Assembly (NCBI RefSeq): GCF_000172555.1
Contig: NZ_ABOX02000031.1
Coordinates: forward strand, 1 to 64,000
Reading direction: 5' to 3'
Length of the DNA: 64,000 nt
From: Pedosphaera parvula Ellin514
GTDB lineage: Bacteria > Verrucomicrobiota > Verrucomicrobiia > Limisphaerales > Pedosphaeraceae
Shown here one piece after another: positions 1 to 7,116 of the stretch (the stretch's first letter is position 1; each line of letters starts with the position of its first letter). The translations under genes were made by a program, and so were the position numbers. The notes under the pieces were generated by a model, which was not told the DNA's origin, made no database searches, and saw only the letters and a program-made list of their open reading frames with translations.

Positions 1-570
1 TTCGGCGAAGGCATCGCCGTTCTCGCTGGCGATGCCCTCCTCACCCAGGCCTTCGAAATCGCCGCCCTCAGCCCATCCTGGCCCCGCTACACCCATAAGG
101 ATCTCGTCCTCGAAATCGCCCGCGCCTCCGGCTCCCTCCAACTCATCGCCGGCCAGGTCGCCGACCTCGAAGCCGAAGGCAAACGCATCTCCACCGCGCA
201 ACTCAAGTATATCCACGAACGCAAAACCTCCGCACTCCTCTGCTGCTCCGTCCGACTCGGCGGCATGAGCGCCAACTGCACCCCCGCCCAACTCAAAGCC
301 CTCACCGACTTCGGCTACAACGTCGGCCTCGCCTTCCAAATCATCGACGACATCCTCGACGTCACCCAAACCAGCGAACAACTCGGCAAAACCGCCGGCA
401 AAGACACCAAGGCTCAGAAAGCCACCTATCCCTCCCTCATCGGCCTCGAAAAATCCCGCAAAATCGCCACCCAACTCACCAACCGCGCCTTCGACGCCCT
501 CAAAACCTTCCGCGGCCAGGCCACCGCCCTCGAAGCCCTCGCCCAATACCTCCTCCAACGCAACAAATAA
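1..570 (+). CDS. Polyprenyl (farnesyl/geranylgeranyl) diphosphate synthase, 3' part
   Basis: Only the last 189 residues of an about 300-residue enzyme are inside the window; the frame is open from base 1. The visible part begins with the family motif GEGIAVLAGDALLTQAFE and contains the second aspartate-rich motif DDILD (about residues 117-121 of the fragment), which binds Mg-diphosphate of the allylic substrate, followed by the G-K-T-A-G-K-D segment typical of bacterial IspA-type short-chain prenyl transferases. It would condense isopentenyl diphosphate with allylic diphosphates in the cytoplasm for quinone, carotenoid or undecaprenyl synthesis. Chain length cannot be judged because the first Asp-rich motif is outside. 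Codon use is strongly C-ending, like the ligase gene at 9.2 kb. Confidence 0.93.
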   Translation, partial: FGEGIAVLAGDALLTQAFEIAALSPSWPRYTHKDLVLEIARASGSLQLIAGQVADLEAEGKRISTAQLKYIHERKTSALLCCSVRLGGMSANCTPAQLKALTDFGYNVGLAFQIIDDILDVTQTSEQLGKTAGKDTKAQKATYPSLIGLEKSRKIATQLTNRAFDALKTFRGQATALEALAQYLLQRNK

Positions 571-1004
571 CCACCCAACCCGGCCATCCAAAAATTTCAC
601 CATCCAAAAATTATTTTGTAGGCCATTTAACTGCCGATAACTGCCACCCATCCCATTTTCTTTAACAACCGACCGCTGACAACGGACGCCCGACAAGCTG
701 TCTGATCTGTCTGCACCTCTTTGGACATCGCTACCCTTCCGACAAACAAGAAAAAGCCACCCAAACCGTCTTGGAACAGGCAGAGTTACTCTGCGCCGAC
801 TGGACCACTTAATTCCCCGTTCGCGTATTGGCCCGTCCGGAAGGACTTTCGCGGTAAACCCGTTTCCCCGTCCCGTTGCCCCCATCCGCGTTCATCTGAG
901 TCCATCCGCGGTTAAAAACTTTTGTGCTTCTTGTGCCTCTTTGTGGCCATCATCCATCCTCGCATCCTTCGCGCCCAATTGTGCTTTCCCGTCGCCATCC
1001 TCAA
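571..1004. other. Intergenic stretch with relics and dispersed repeats
   Basis: No intact gene is seen. It holds a 13-bp direct repeat (CCATCCAAAAATT at 584-596 and 600-612), two units of a 10-bp mini-repeat containing TAACTGCC (about 627-646), a restriction-gene relic at 711-812, and a text-like repeat near 900-950 (CATCCGCG.. then GTGCTTCTTGTGCCTCTTTG) of which a second copy occurs near 15943-15966. A 64-codon open frame at 721-915 overlaps the relic in another frame and has no start signal. Confidence 0.55.
711..812 (+). pseudogene. Relic of type I restriction hsdR: extreme C-terminus
   Basis: Reading codons from 711 gives [18 protein letters not shown], then [15 protein letters not shown] and a TAA stop at 810-812. 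This matches, from memory of the family, the last about 28 residues of DUF3387-type HsdR subunits ([22 protein letters not shown]). Upstream the frame has no coding character and no start. It is therefore a decayed 3' end. Two more hsdR pieces lie at 3579-3653 and 9038-9100, all on the same strand but not in the order of an intact gene. Confidence 0.6.
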
Positions 1005-2399
1005 TCACTGCCCCGCATAATACGCATCCACCTTCGCCGCCACATCTTTATAACCAATATCCATCTCGTAAATCACCTTGAACTGCTCAATCGCCTCCTC
1101 ACGCTTCCCCATCTTCTCCAGGATCGTCCCCAGCGTATAAACCAAATCCTTCTTCTCATCATCAAACACCAGCTTCTCCTTCAACGCCTCCTGCAATCGC
1201 CGCGCCGCGATATCATTCATCCCCCGCTTCGCAAAACAATTCGCCAGGTAAGTCATCGCCTGAATACGCTTGTTCGGATTATTGATCGCCTTCTGAAACT
1301 CCTGGATCGCCTCCGCAATCTTCCCCGAATCATAATAAAGCTGCCCCAACTCAAAGCGAATCCCCAAATCCGTCGGATACCGATCCGACCGCTCCTTGCA
1401 CTCCGCCAAACGAAACGCCCGCTGCTCCTCCCGAATCTGCGCCGCCTTCTCCTCATACTCCGGCGAACTCGGATCCAGCAACGTCAACGAATGCTCGTAC
1501 TTCTTCACCTTCGTCTCCGCAATCTTCCGCTGCATCGAAGCATCCGCGCCCCCATCCACCTCCACGATTTTTGCAAACCAACCCAGCCCCTTATCAAACT
1601 CATTCCGCTGCACGTACAAATCGCCCAAGTCCCGCATCAACTTCAAATTCTTCGGCTCCAACTTCACCCGCGTCTCATACTCCCTGATCAACTTCTCCGT
1701 CACATCCTCCGACCGCTGATGCCGGTTCTCCTGTTCCAGCGACACCGCTTCCTCCTTATTCCGCAACACATCCCGGTACGAACCCTCACCATCCGCCAGC
1801 GCCCCATAACCCCCTTCATCCATCGTTTTATTCGCCGACACATTCTTCAGCGCCACAAAAATCTCATTATCATTCGGATAAACCGCCCGCAAATTCTCCA
1901 ACACCTGCTCCGCGCGACTCCGCTCACCCGCCTCCGCCAGGGCATGCGACAACTCAATCACCAACTCCTTATCCTTCGGCGACCCCTTGACAAGCAAGTC
2001 CAGCGACATCACCGCCGTCTTCGGCATCCCACTCGCCAACGCCGCATCCGCAATAATCTTGTGCGCCGACGAATTCATCGGGTCCGCGCTTAAAATTTGC
2101 TCCGCAATCCCAATCGCCTCGAACGGATTATTCCGCAACGCCAACTGCGCTCGCGCCACCTGCGGCGACGCACTCGCCCCGCTGAACATCTTCTTGAAAA
2201 ACCCGCCGCCCCCCTTCACCTTGCTTAACTGCGCCATCCGCAAAGCCTTGCGACAATCATAATTCGTCGGCTCCCTGTCCAAAATCTGGGAAAACAAGGC
2301 AATCGCGTAATCAAAATTCTCGCGTTGCAAAGCATCCATCCCCTTCGTGTGCAACCCCCGAAGCTCCCTCGGCAACTCATTCACAGTTTTCTCACCCAT
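1005..2399 (-). CDS. Tetratricopeptide-repeat protein
   Basis: A 464-residue soluble protein without signal peptide or membrane segment. The N-terminal part (MDALQRENFDYAIALFSQIL, about 21-40) and later segments such as AIQEFQKAI, ARRLQEAL and EEAIEQFKVIYE are TPR helices, spread over most of the length; a KGGGGFFKKMFSG linker sits near residue 65. TPR arrays act as protein-protein scaffolds; no catalytic domain is visible, so the partner is unknown. The frame is open further upstream to 2522, but the stretch before MGEKTVNEL translates repeat DNA and is not protein-like; a GGAGG lies 16 bases before the chosen ATG, rather far. Monocistronic. Confidence 0.85.
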   Translation of the reverse strand: MGEKTVNELPRELRGLHTKGMDALQRENFDYAIALFSQILDREPTNYDCRKALRMAQLSKVKGGGGFFKKMFSGASASPQVARAQLALRNNPFEAIGIAEQILSADPMNSSAHKIIADAALASGMPKTAVMSLDLLVKGSPKDKELVIELSHALAEAGERSRAEQVLENLRAVYPNDNEIFVALKNVSANKTMDEGGYGALADGEGSYRDVLRNKEEAVSLEQENRHQRSEDVTEKLIREYETRVKLEPKNLKLMRDLGDLYVQRNEFDKGLGWFAKIVEVDGGADASMQRKIAETKVKKYEHSLTLLDPSSPEYEEKAAQIREEQRAFRLAECKERSDRYPTDLGIRFELGQLYYDSGKIAEAIQEFQKAINNPNKRIQAMTYLANCFAKRGMNDIAARRLQEALKEKLVFDDEKKDLVYTLGTILEKMGKREEAIEQFKVIYEMDIGYKDVAAKVDAYYAGQ

Positions 2400-2530
2400 G
2401 AAAAAATAATGACATCCTCCACGCAAAAATCCATACCAATTTGTTCCAATAACGGTGGAATGAGACTCCCGTCGAATTCTGACATTTTCCCGTTTTCCCG
2501 ATCTGAAAATCTGACAATCCATAATTAATT

Positions 2531-2570
2531 TTGAACTGCCGTTAACTGCCGGTAGGTGCCGCCAGCCGCC
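2531..2570. repeat. Period-10 tandem mini-repeat (TAACTGCC type)
   Basis: Four consecutive 10-base units, TTGAACTGCC, GTTAACTGCC, GGTAGGTGCC and GCCAGCCGCC, degrade progressively from left to right. Two more units of the same type occur near 627-646. The period is exactly 10. Confidence 0.65.
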
Positions 2571-2690
2571 GCTTCCCCTCCAAACCCTTTCGACATGATC
2601 TTCAATCTTTCAGTTTCCAAATGATGGTGGAGCGAGACTCCGTCGAGTTCTAATATTGTGTTTTCACTAGTTCTCATAAAAAATTTCTAC

Positions 2691-2735
2691 CGTTATATGG
2701 CGTTATAAGGCGTTATTTGCCGTTATATGGCGTTA
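2691..2735. repeat. Period-10 tandem mini-repeat (CGTTATATGG type)
   Basis: Units CGTTATATGG, CGTTATAAGG, CGTTATTTGC, CGTTATATGG and a partial CGTTA follow each other without spacing. The shared TGCCGTTA core links it with the array at 2531-2570. Confidence 0.75.
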
Positions 2736-2977
2736 GACGATTCCCATTCGAACCTCGAAACTCGCTCTCCGAAATTTCCCAACCTTCCGATACCTACCGT
2801 TGGCTTCCGATACCTTCCGAACCCGGGTACACGTATTAATTGAAAATTGGCCTTCTCCAGCTGCCTGCCACATTTCCGACCCGCTCCTATCTGTAAGTTC
2901 TTTTCCATTCGCAAAACAAAAACCGTCATTCGAAAATCCCTTGGCTTCCGATCCGTCCGGACTGCTTGCCAAGTAGC

Positions 2978-3017
2978 GCAGGCTTGTAGCCTGCTGTATC
3001 GCCGATTTGCAATCGGC
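2978..3017. repeat. REP-like double hairpin
   Basis: Two perfect 7-bp stems with 3-base loops stand side by side: GCAGGCT-TGT-AGCCTGC (2978-2994) and GCCGATT-TGC-AATCGGC (3001-3017), separated by TGTATC. Each stem has the same design (7+3+7), which is typical of bacterial dispersed palindromic elements. There is no T-run, so a terminator role is unlikely. Confidence 0.75.
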
Positions 3018-3194
3018 CATGCTCCTGCAACAATCCAATCCACCAAAGCCCTTCCATTTCGATTTCAATTTCCAGAAACTTAATCCTCTTTGTTTTCATT
3101 TTGACTCCTGTCAAAAAATTTATGGCGTTGGCTCTTTCGCCTTCGAACCTCGAAACTCGACATTCGAAATTCATTTTCATGCTCCCATCATAAG

Positions 3195-3226
3195 AGGGGG
3201 GTGGGACATCCGCTGTCCAACCCCCT
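3195..3226. repeat. Imperfect hairpin with G and C runs
   Basis: AGGGGG (3195-3200) pairs with CCCCCT (3221-3226) and GGACA (3204-3208) with TGTCC (3214-3218), with a small internal bulge and a 5-base loop. No gene ends nearby, so it is more likely a repeat element than a terminator. Confidence 0.5.
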
Positions 3227-3318
3227 AAACAATCTTTCTTTGACCATCAACCACTTACCAGGAATTACTCAAAAAACTACCGTTTTCCTTTTAATTGGTG
3301 AAGCGTGCTGCCCATTGA

Positions 3319-3383
3319 AAACCCCAAAGGGGTTTCGTATTACAGCCCAATGGTTGCACCTGCCGTCTAGGTGCTACCTTGGG
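3319..3383. repeat. Compound hairpin element (AACCCC hairpin plus CCCAAnGGT hairpin)
   Basis: First hairpin: AAACCCC (3319-3325), loop AAA, GGGGTTT (3329-3335). Second: CCCAA, GGT and GCACCT (3346-3361) pair with AGGTGC, ACC and TTGGG (3369-3383), giving about 14 paired bases with one mismatch and one bulged base. A small hairpin with a GGGGTT arm next to a larger hairpin ending in the CCCTGGGT-like motif is, as far as I recall, a common high-copy intergenic element in Verrucomicrobia and Planctomycetes. Confidence 0.6.
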
Positions 3384-3425
3384 TTTGCATCGTTTTAAAC
3401 TACACTGACTGCCGACCCCGTCGGC

Positions 3426-3484
3426 GCGAGCCCAGACGAGCATCCTGCCTTCCATCCGATCCAACAAACTCTCAACTCCCCGTC
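3426..3484. repeat. Copy 1 of a three-copy intergenic repeat
   Basis: Contains GCGAGCCCAGACGAGCATCC, then TGCCTTCCATCCGAT and CAACAAACTCTCAACTCCCC. Close copies are at 4369-4428 and, shortened, at 4188-4233. Translated on the minus strand the three copies give VESLLDRMEGRMLVWARA, VESLLNRMEGRMLAWARA and VESLSDRRQAARLGSR. Confidence 0.75.
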
Positions 3485-3578
3485 TATCCACTCTCAACCT
3501 CCGCCTCAATCCCATCTTGCTATCCCCCCGCAACTTACCTATCCTTGTAGCCAAAAGGACCCGACCTAACGTCCCATC

Positions 3579-3653
3579 ATGACGCCCGAACAACTCGCAC
3601 GCCAAAAAATCGACGCGCAACTCGCCGCGTGCGGTTGGACTGTGCAAGATTAG
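3579..3653 (+). pseudogene. Relic of type I restriction hsdR: N-terminus
   Basis: ATG at 3579 opens a 24-codon frame reading MTPEQLARQKIDAQLAAC, then GWTVQD and TAG. This is the conserved start of DUF3387-type HsdR endonucleases, which continues in intact proteins into the N-terminal PD-(D/E)XK nuclease domain. Here the match stops exactly at the TAG and what follows is unrelated. It is therefore a 5' stub, about 60 bases upstream of the SUKH gene. Confidence 0.65.
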
Positions 3654-3713
3654 CCGTCATGCCTGATTCCCAGCTTATCGAACGATCCAACAAAACCACC
3701 CAGACGTAAAATC

Positions 3714-4145
3714 ATGTTATTTGAAAACCAGGATACGCCAGTGTCTCTTGCTGAAATTCAAAGTCTGGAAGCAGAACTTGGAATACGTTTTCCCGATTCG
3801 TTAAAAAAGTTGTTTCTGGAGAATAATGGGGGAAGTCCGATTCCATATGTGTTGCGAACGGAAGACCATTATACAACCGTCAGTGAAACGCTTCCCATGA
3901 AATCGAGCAAAGGCAGGGGGACTGCTATTGATAGTTACAAGACCTTGGTTTTAAAGCGTAACCTTGTCCCGAGACAGTTATTCCCATTCGCCGTGGATTC
4001 TGGGGGCGACTATTTTTTTGTCGATTGCACACCGAGCCGCGAATTAGTCTATCTCTACAAAGCCGACTGCACTTTCGGAGAGAACCTGAGCAACCTTTGC
4101 ATGTCTCTGGAGAATTTTTGGAACAGCCTTGTTGACGAGGAATAG
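3714..4145 (+). CDS. SMI1/KNR4 (SUKH) family protein
   Basis: 143 residues, the usual size of a single SUKH domain. Diagnostic parts are the start IQSLEAELGIRFPDSLKKLFLENNGG (about 15-40), the FPFAVDSGGDYFFVDC strand (about 91-106) and the C-terminal acidic helix ENFWNSLVDEE. SUKH proteins are commonly immunity proteins that neutralise polymorphic toxins by direct binding, but many are orphans. No toxin gene is adjacent; it lies between the hsdR 5' stub and the Gabija-like pair. Base composition is more even than in the C-rich neighbours, in keeping with acquired DNA. The start has no clear ribosome-binding site. Confidence 0.85.
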   Translation: MLFENQDTPVSLAEIQSLEAELGIRFPDSLKKLFLENNGGSPIPYVLRTEDHYTTVSETLPMKSSKGRGTAIDSYKTLVLKRNLVPRQLFPFAVDSGGDYFFVDCTPSRELVYLYKADCTFGENLSNLCMSLENFWNSLVDEE

Positions 4146-4187
4146 CTGCCGCAGATGGGACAGCCCTGTCCGCGAGATCCGCGAGAT

Positions 4188-4233
4188 CCGCGAGCCCAAG
4201 CGAGCAGCCTGCCTTCGATCCGACAAACTCTCA
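4188..4233. repeat. Copy 2 (shortened) of the three-copy intergenic repeat
   Basis: GCGAGCCCAAGCGAGCAGCC followed by TGCCTTCGATCCGACAAACT, then CTCAACC. Relative to copies 1 and 3 it lacks the TTCAA/CCAA segment and has lost the end. Confidence 0.65.
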
Positions 4234-4368
4234 ACCCTCAGCTGTCCCCGCCGCCTCCCCTCCGCGAGGGCCAAAGGCCCGCCCCAAACCAGCCTGGGGA
4301 GAAGCGCAGAGCGCGGAGCCCCAGGTAAACGTTTTCCCTCACCACCCACACTTTGCGGCCTGTGGCCG

Positions 4369-4428
4369 CGCGAGCCCAAGCGAGCATCCTGCCTTCCATC
4401 CGATTCAACAAACTCTCAACTCCCCGTC
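4369..4428. repeat. Copy 3 of the three-copy intergenic repeat
   Basis: GCGAGCCCAAGCGAGCATCC, then TGCCTTCCATCCGATTCAAC and AAACTCTCAACTCCCCGTCT, nearly identical to copy 1 at 3426-3484. The SUKH gene lies between copies 1 and 2. Confidence 0.75.
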
Positions 4429-4756
4429 TCTCAACTATTCCCAAAACTCCCTTGCAACCCCATTCCATTCCCCTACAATCGCTTAAATCCAAGACGGTCA
4501 AAATTTTAGGAACCAAACTGACTCACAATAGATGTCCAAAACCGTCCCGAAAAACTCCACCCCCAAAACCAACGGTAAGGTTAACGGTCCCACCAAATGG
4601 AAACCGGCGCGGATTGAACTCGGTCTTCGTGCCGTTCGCGCCAACGTCAGCCCGTGCAACGCAAAGAGCTTCTGTCGTGTTTTTAGTTCCAACATTTCCT
4701 TCATTACTCTCGCCCAGATGCATTGCTGAAGATTTGATCGCCCTACAGTCGTTTCT

Positions 4757-5680
4757 ATGAAAATCACATTCGTCGAGATTCAGAATTTCCGGAAGCTAAA
4801 GTCGGTGAGAATTGACTTTAGTGAGAAGACGACGCTGCTAGTTGGTGCAAACAACAGCGGTAAGACTTCGGCTACTGTGGCATTGCGGCAGTTTCTCGTG
4901 GAACCGCAAAAGTTCTCCACAAATGATTTCACGCTCTCCAATTGGGCGTTGATCGAAGCTATCGCCGCAAAATGGGAGGAGCAAGCCGACAAACCTAACG
5001 TTCCTGCTCCGGAGCTTAAAGATTGGGAGCTAGCGCTACCATCTCTCGACATCTGGCTAGAGGTGGGTGCAGGCGAAATCCACTATGTGCGCGGATTACT
5101 ACCGACGCTAGACTGGGCAGGGGGACCCTTAGGAGTGCGCCTGCGATTTGAACCCAAAAAGATCGACGACCTACACAGGGATTTTTTGGCGGAACGCAAA
5201 AAGGCGAAAGACGTGGTCGAGGGGCGCCACAAGAAGCCTAGGTTGTGGCCCGAAAGCATGCGCAGTTACCTTGATCGCCGTTTGCGTGCTCGATTTACGG
5301 TGCAAGCATATCTCCTGGACGCAGCCGCCTGCGTGAAGCCGTCGAATGGTATTGCAAAGCCTCAGCCTTTGCCTAAAGGAATTGGTTCCGTCGACGGTAA
5401 TCCGCTCGACGGATTGATTCGTGTGCATGCAATCGCCGCGCAGCGAGGACTGGGCGAAGAGGACCGGCAATTCGCCGATGCCGAGGGTGAGACTGTTGTA
5501 GAAGGCCGAAAGGCACTTTCAGAGCAACTTAGGACTTATTACAAAAAGCATCTCGATCCCACTGATTCCCTGACGCCAAAGACTTGGATGCCTTGGAAGC
5601 AATCGAACAGTCCGAAAATGCCTTTAATACACGGCTTATGGACGGCTTCGCGGATGCAATTAAAGAATTGGAAGAACTAA
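4757..5680 (+). CDS. OLD-family ATPase/nuclease, N-terminal part (Gabija GajA-like), frameshifted
   Basis: First part of a class 2 OLD (overcoming lysogenization defect) protein. It starts MKITFVEIQNFRKLKSVRID and has the Walker A motif GANNSGKTS at residues 30-38. From the homology continuation, coding passes into the next frame at about 5576-5581 (CCAAAGACTTG): the expected order P-K-D-L-D-A-L-E-A is reached only by stepping back one base after CCA. The last about 33 residues of this frame are therefore spurious. Joined to 5584-7116 the protein would be about 786 residues, longer than the about 580 of the Bacillus GajA. Class 2 OLD proteins paired with a UvrD-like helicase form the Gabija anti-phage system, where the nuclease nicks DNA when nucleotides are depleted. 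Confidence 0.72.
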   Translation: MKITFVEIQNFRKLKSVRIDFSEKTTLLVGANNSGKTSATVALRQFLVEPQKFSTNDFTLSNWALIEAIAAKWEEQADKPNVPAPELKDWELALPSLDIWLEVGAGEIHYVRGLLPTLDWAGGPLGVRLRFEPKKIDDLHRDFLAERKKAKDVVEGRHKKPRLWPESMRSYLDRRLRARFTVQAYLLDAAACVKPSNGIAKPQPLPKGIGSVDGNPLDGLIRVHAIAAQRGLGEEDRQFADAEGETVVEGRKALSEQLRTYYKKHLDPTDSLTPKTWMPWKQSNSPKMPLIHGLWTASRMQLKNWKN

Positions 5681-7116
5681 ACTATCCCGGTATTGCCGAC
5701 CCGAAATTGAGGATTGCCACATTGCTTCGACCAACTGATGGGCTCAATCACAGCGCCGCGCTGCAGTATGAACTGGGCGTTCAAGCGGGTAATACCTCGG
5801 CTTCTCAACTCCGGTTGCCAGAGGAATACAACGGGCTCGGTTACCAAAACTTAATCTCGATTGTTTTTCGGTTGATGGCGTTCCGAGATTCCTGGATGCG
5901 GAAAGGTAAAGCTGCGAAAATGTCGGTGCTGCAGACCGAGAAAAAAACGCTCTTGGCGCCATTGCACTTGGTGATTGTAGAAGAACCTGAAGCACATCTA
6001 CACCCTCAAGTGCAGCAGGTCTTTGTTCGGAAGGCATATGACATTTTGCGAACGCATCCTGATCTTGAAGACAAAACGACGCTACGAACACAGCTTTTAG
6101 TGAGCACGCATTCAAGCCATGTCGCTCATGAATGCCCATTTTCAAGTCTTCGTTATTTTCGTCGTTTGGCTGCGCCAACTGATGGAGTGCCGACATCAGC
6201 GGTCATTAACTTGTCTGAGGTGTTTGGTCCGAATGACAAAACAGAGAAATTTGTCACTCGATATATTCAGGCTGTTCATTGCGACCTATTTTTTGCCGAT
6301 GGTGCAATTTTGGTGGAGGGTGACGCAGAGCGAATTCTGGTGCCACACTTTATCCGGAAGCATTTCCCCAAGCTACACCGCAGCTATGTGACTGTAATGC
6401 AAGTCGGGGGCAGCCACGCTCATCGATTGCAAAGCTTAATCGAACACCTCGGTCTTACAACACTGATTATTACTGACATTGATACTGGCGAGGCTGGGGG
6501 ACATCATAAGTCGATACCTCCCATGCTGGGGGACGGACAAGTCACAAACAATGCTACTCTCAAGATGTGGCATCCCCGAGAGAAGTTGTTCGATAAATTA
6601 ATAGAGCTGGACGAAAAGGCGAAGGTGAAAACCTCAGACTTTCCACAGTTTTCAGTTCGAGTTGCTTATCAGATTCCCGTCTCCGTGCAACTGGAGCCGA
6701 CGGCAACGGTCGCCGAGGCGTTGCCCTCTACATTTGAGGACGCGCTTGCATTTGAAAACTTAGAGCTGTTTAGAAACACTGGTGGTAATGTAATTGAAGG
6801 CGGAGATCTAGTTGAAAGATTCAAGGCCATTTTGAATACACCGCCGGTGATCACGGAACTGGCGAAGGAGATTTCTGAGGCTGTTCGAAAGACCAAAGGT
6901 AAAGCGGAATTCGCTCTCGACCTCCTACTGATTAAGGAGGACCTAGCGAAGGTCAAGGTCCCGAAATACATAGAGAACGGATTAGAATGGCTTGAGTGCC
7001 AACTCAGCGAGAATGAACAACTCGTCTTGCAGTCCGCGAAGACCTCTACATCAGCACCGGCAGCCTCAGTGGCGCCGACTGAGGAAGCATTGTCACCAGC
7101 AACTGTCCTAGCATGA
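5584..7116 (+). CDS. OLD-family ATPase/nuclease, C-terminal part with TOPRIM domain (GajA-like)
   Basis: Continuation of the gene at 4757 in another frame; the TTG at 5584 is only the first possible start in this frame and is probably not used. Seen in order: a signature-like YNGLGYQNLISI (about 82-93), the Walker B/D-loop LVIVEEPEAHLHPQ (129-142), the H-switch LLVSTHSSH (171-179), then the TOPRIM nuclease domain with AILVEGDAERI (E245) and LIITDIDTG (D298, D300), the metal-binding residues of OLD nucleases. All catalytic residues appear kept, so the frameshift may be recent or a sequence error. The stop codon overlaps the helicase start (ATGA at 7113-7116), so the two are translationally coupled. 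Confidence 0.75.
   Translation: MDALEAIEQSENAFNTRLMDGFADAIKELEELNYPGIADPKLRIATLLRPTDGLNHSAALQYELGVQAGNTSASQLRLPEEYNGLGYQNLISIVFRLMAFRDSWMRKGKAAKMSVLQTEKKTLLAPLHLVIVEEPEAHLHPQVQQVFVRKAYDILRTHPDLEDKTTLRTQLLVSTHSSHVAHECPFSSLRYFRRLAAPTDGVPTSAVINLSEVFGPNDKTEKFVTRYIQAVHCDLFFADGAILVEGDAERILVPHFIRKHFPKLHRSYVTVMQVGGSHAHRLQSLIEHLGLTTLIITDIDTGEAGGHHKSIPPMLGDGQVTNNATLKMWHPREKLFDKLIELDEKAKVKTSDFPQFSVRVAYQIPVSVQLEPTATVAEALPSTFEDALAFENLELFRNTGGNVIEGGDLVERFKAILNTPPVITELAKEISEAVRKTKGKAEFALDLLLIKEDLAKVKVPKYIENGLEWLECQLSENEQLVLQSAKTSTSAPAASVAPTEEALSPATVLA

Larger units (their letters stand above)
2400..3578. other. Long intergenic stretch rich in several repeat families
   Basis: About 1.2 kb without a credible gene. 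Features seen: two diverged copies of a GGTGGA.YGAGACTCC.GTCGA.TTCT repeat (2454-2486 and 2626-2657); period-10 tandem units (2531-2570 and 2691-2735); an 18-base exact repeat TTCGAACCTCGAAACTCG near 2747 and 3141; a double hairpin at 2978-3017; a G/C-run hairpin at 3195-3226; a pair of hairpins at 3319-3383; and one copy of a three-copy repeat at 3426-3484. The mixture suggests a repeat-accumulating junction rather than a decayed single gene. Confidence 0.7.
4146..4756. other. Intergenic stretch carrying two more copies of the three-copy repeat
   Basis: Holds the repeat copies at 4188-4233 and 4369-4428 plus a GGCC-type hairpin around 4268-4283 (GAGGGCCAAAGGCCCGCC). A 65-codon open frame at 4532-4729 starts MSKTVPKNSTPKTNGK, a Lys/Thr/Asn-rich start reminiscent of HsdM N-termini, but the rest has no recognisable fold and I do not call it a gene. 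Confidence 0.6.

Noticed and set aside
924-2093. Long plus-strand open frame (389 codons) opposite the TPR gene
   Set aside because: Arg/Leu/His-rich translation without domains; produced by the C-rich codon use of the real minus-strand gene.
2691-2735. CRISPR array
   Set aside because: The repeat unit is 10 bases with no spacers and no cas genes are present.
3195-3226. Terminator for an upstream gene
   Set aside because: The nearest gene end is far away and there is no T-run; kept as a repeat-type hairpin.
4532-4729. 65-codon frame starting MSKTVPKNSTPKTNGK
   Set aside because: The start recalls HsdM N-termini, but the remainder is unrelated to any fold and contains no supporting evidence.
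5570-5590. Programmed -1 frameshifting in the OLD gene
   Set aside because: No slippery heptamer of the X-XXY-YYZ type and no obvious stimulatory hairpin; mutation or read error is simpler.
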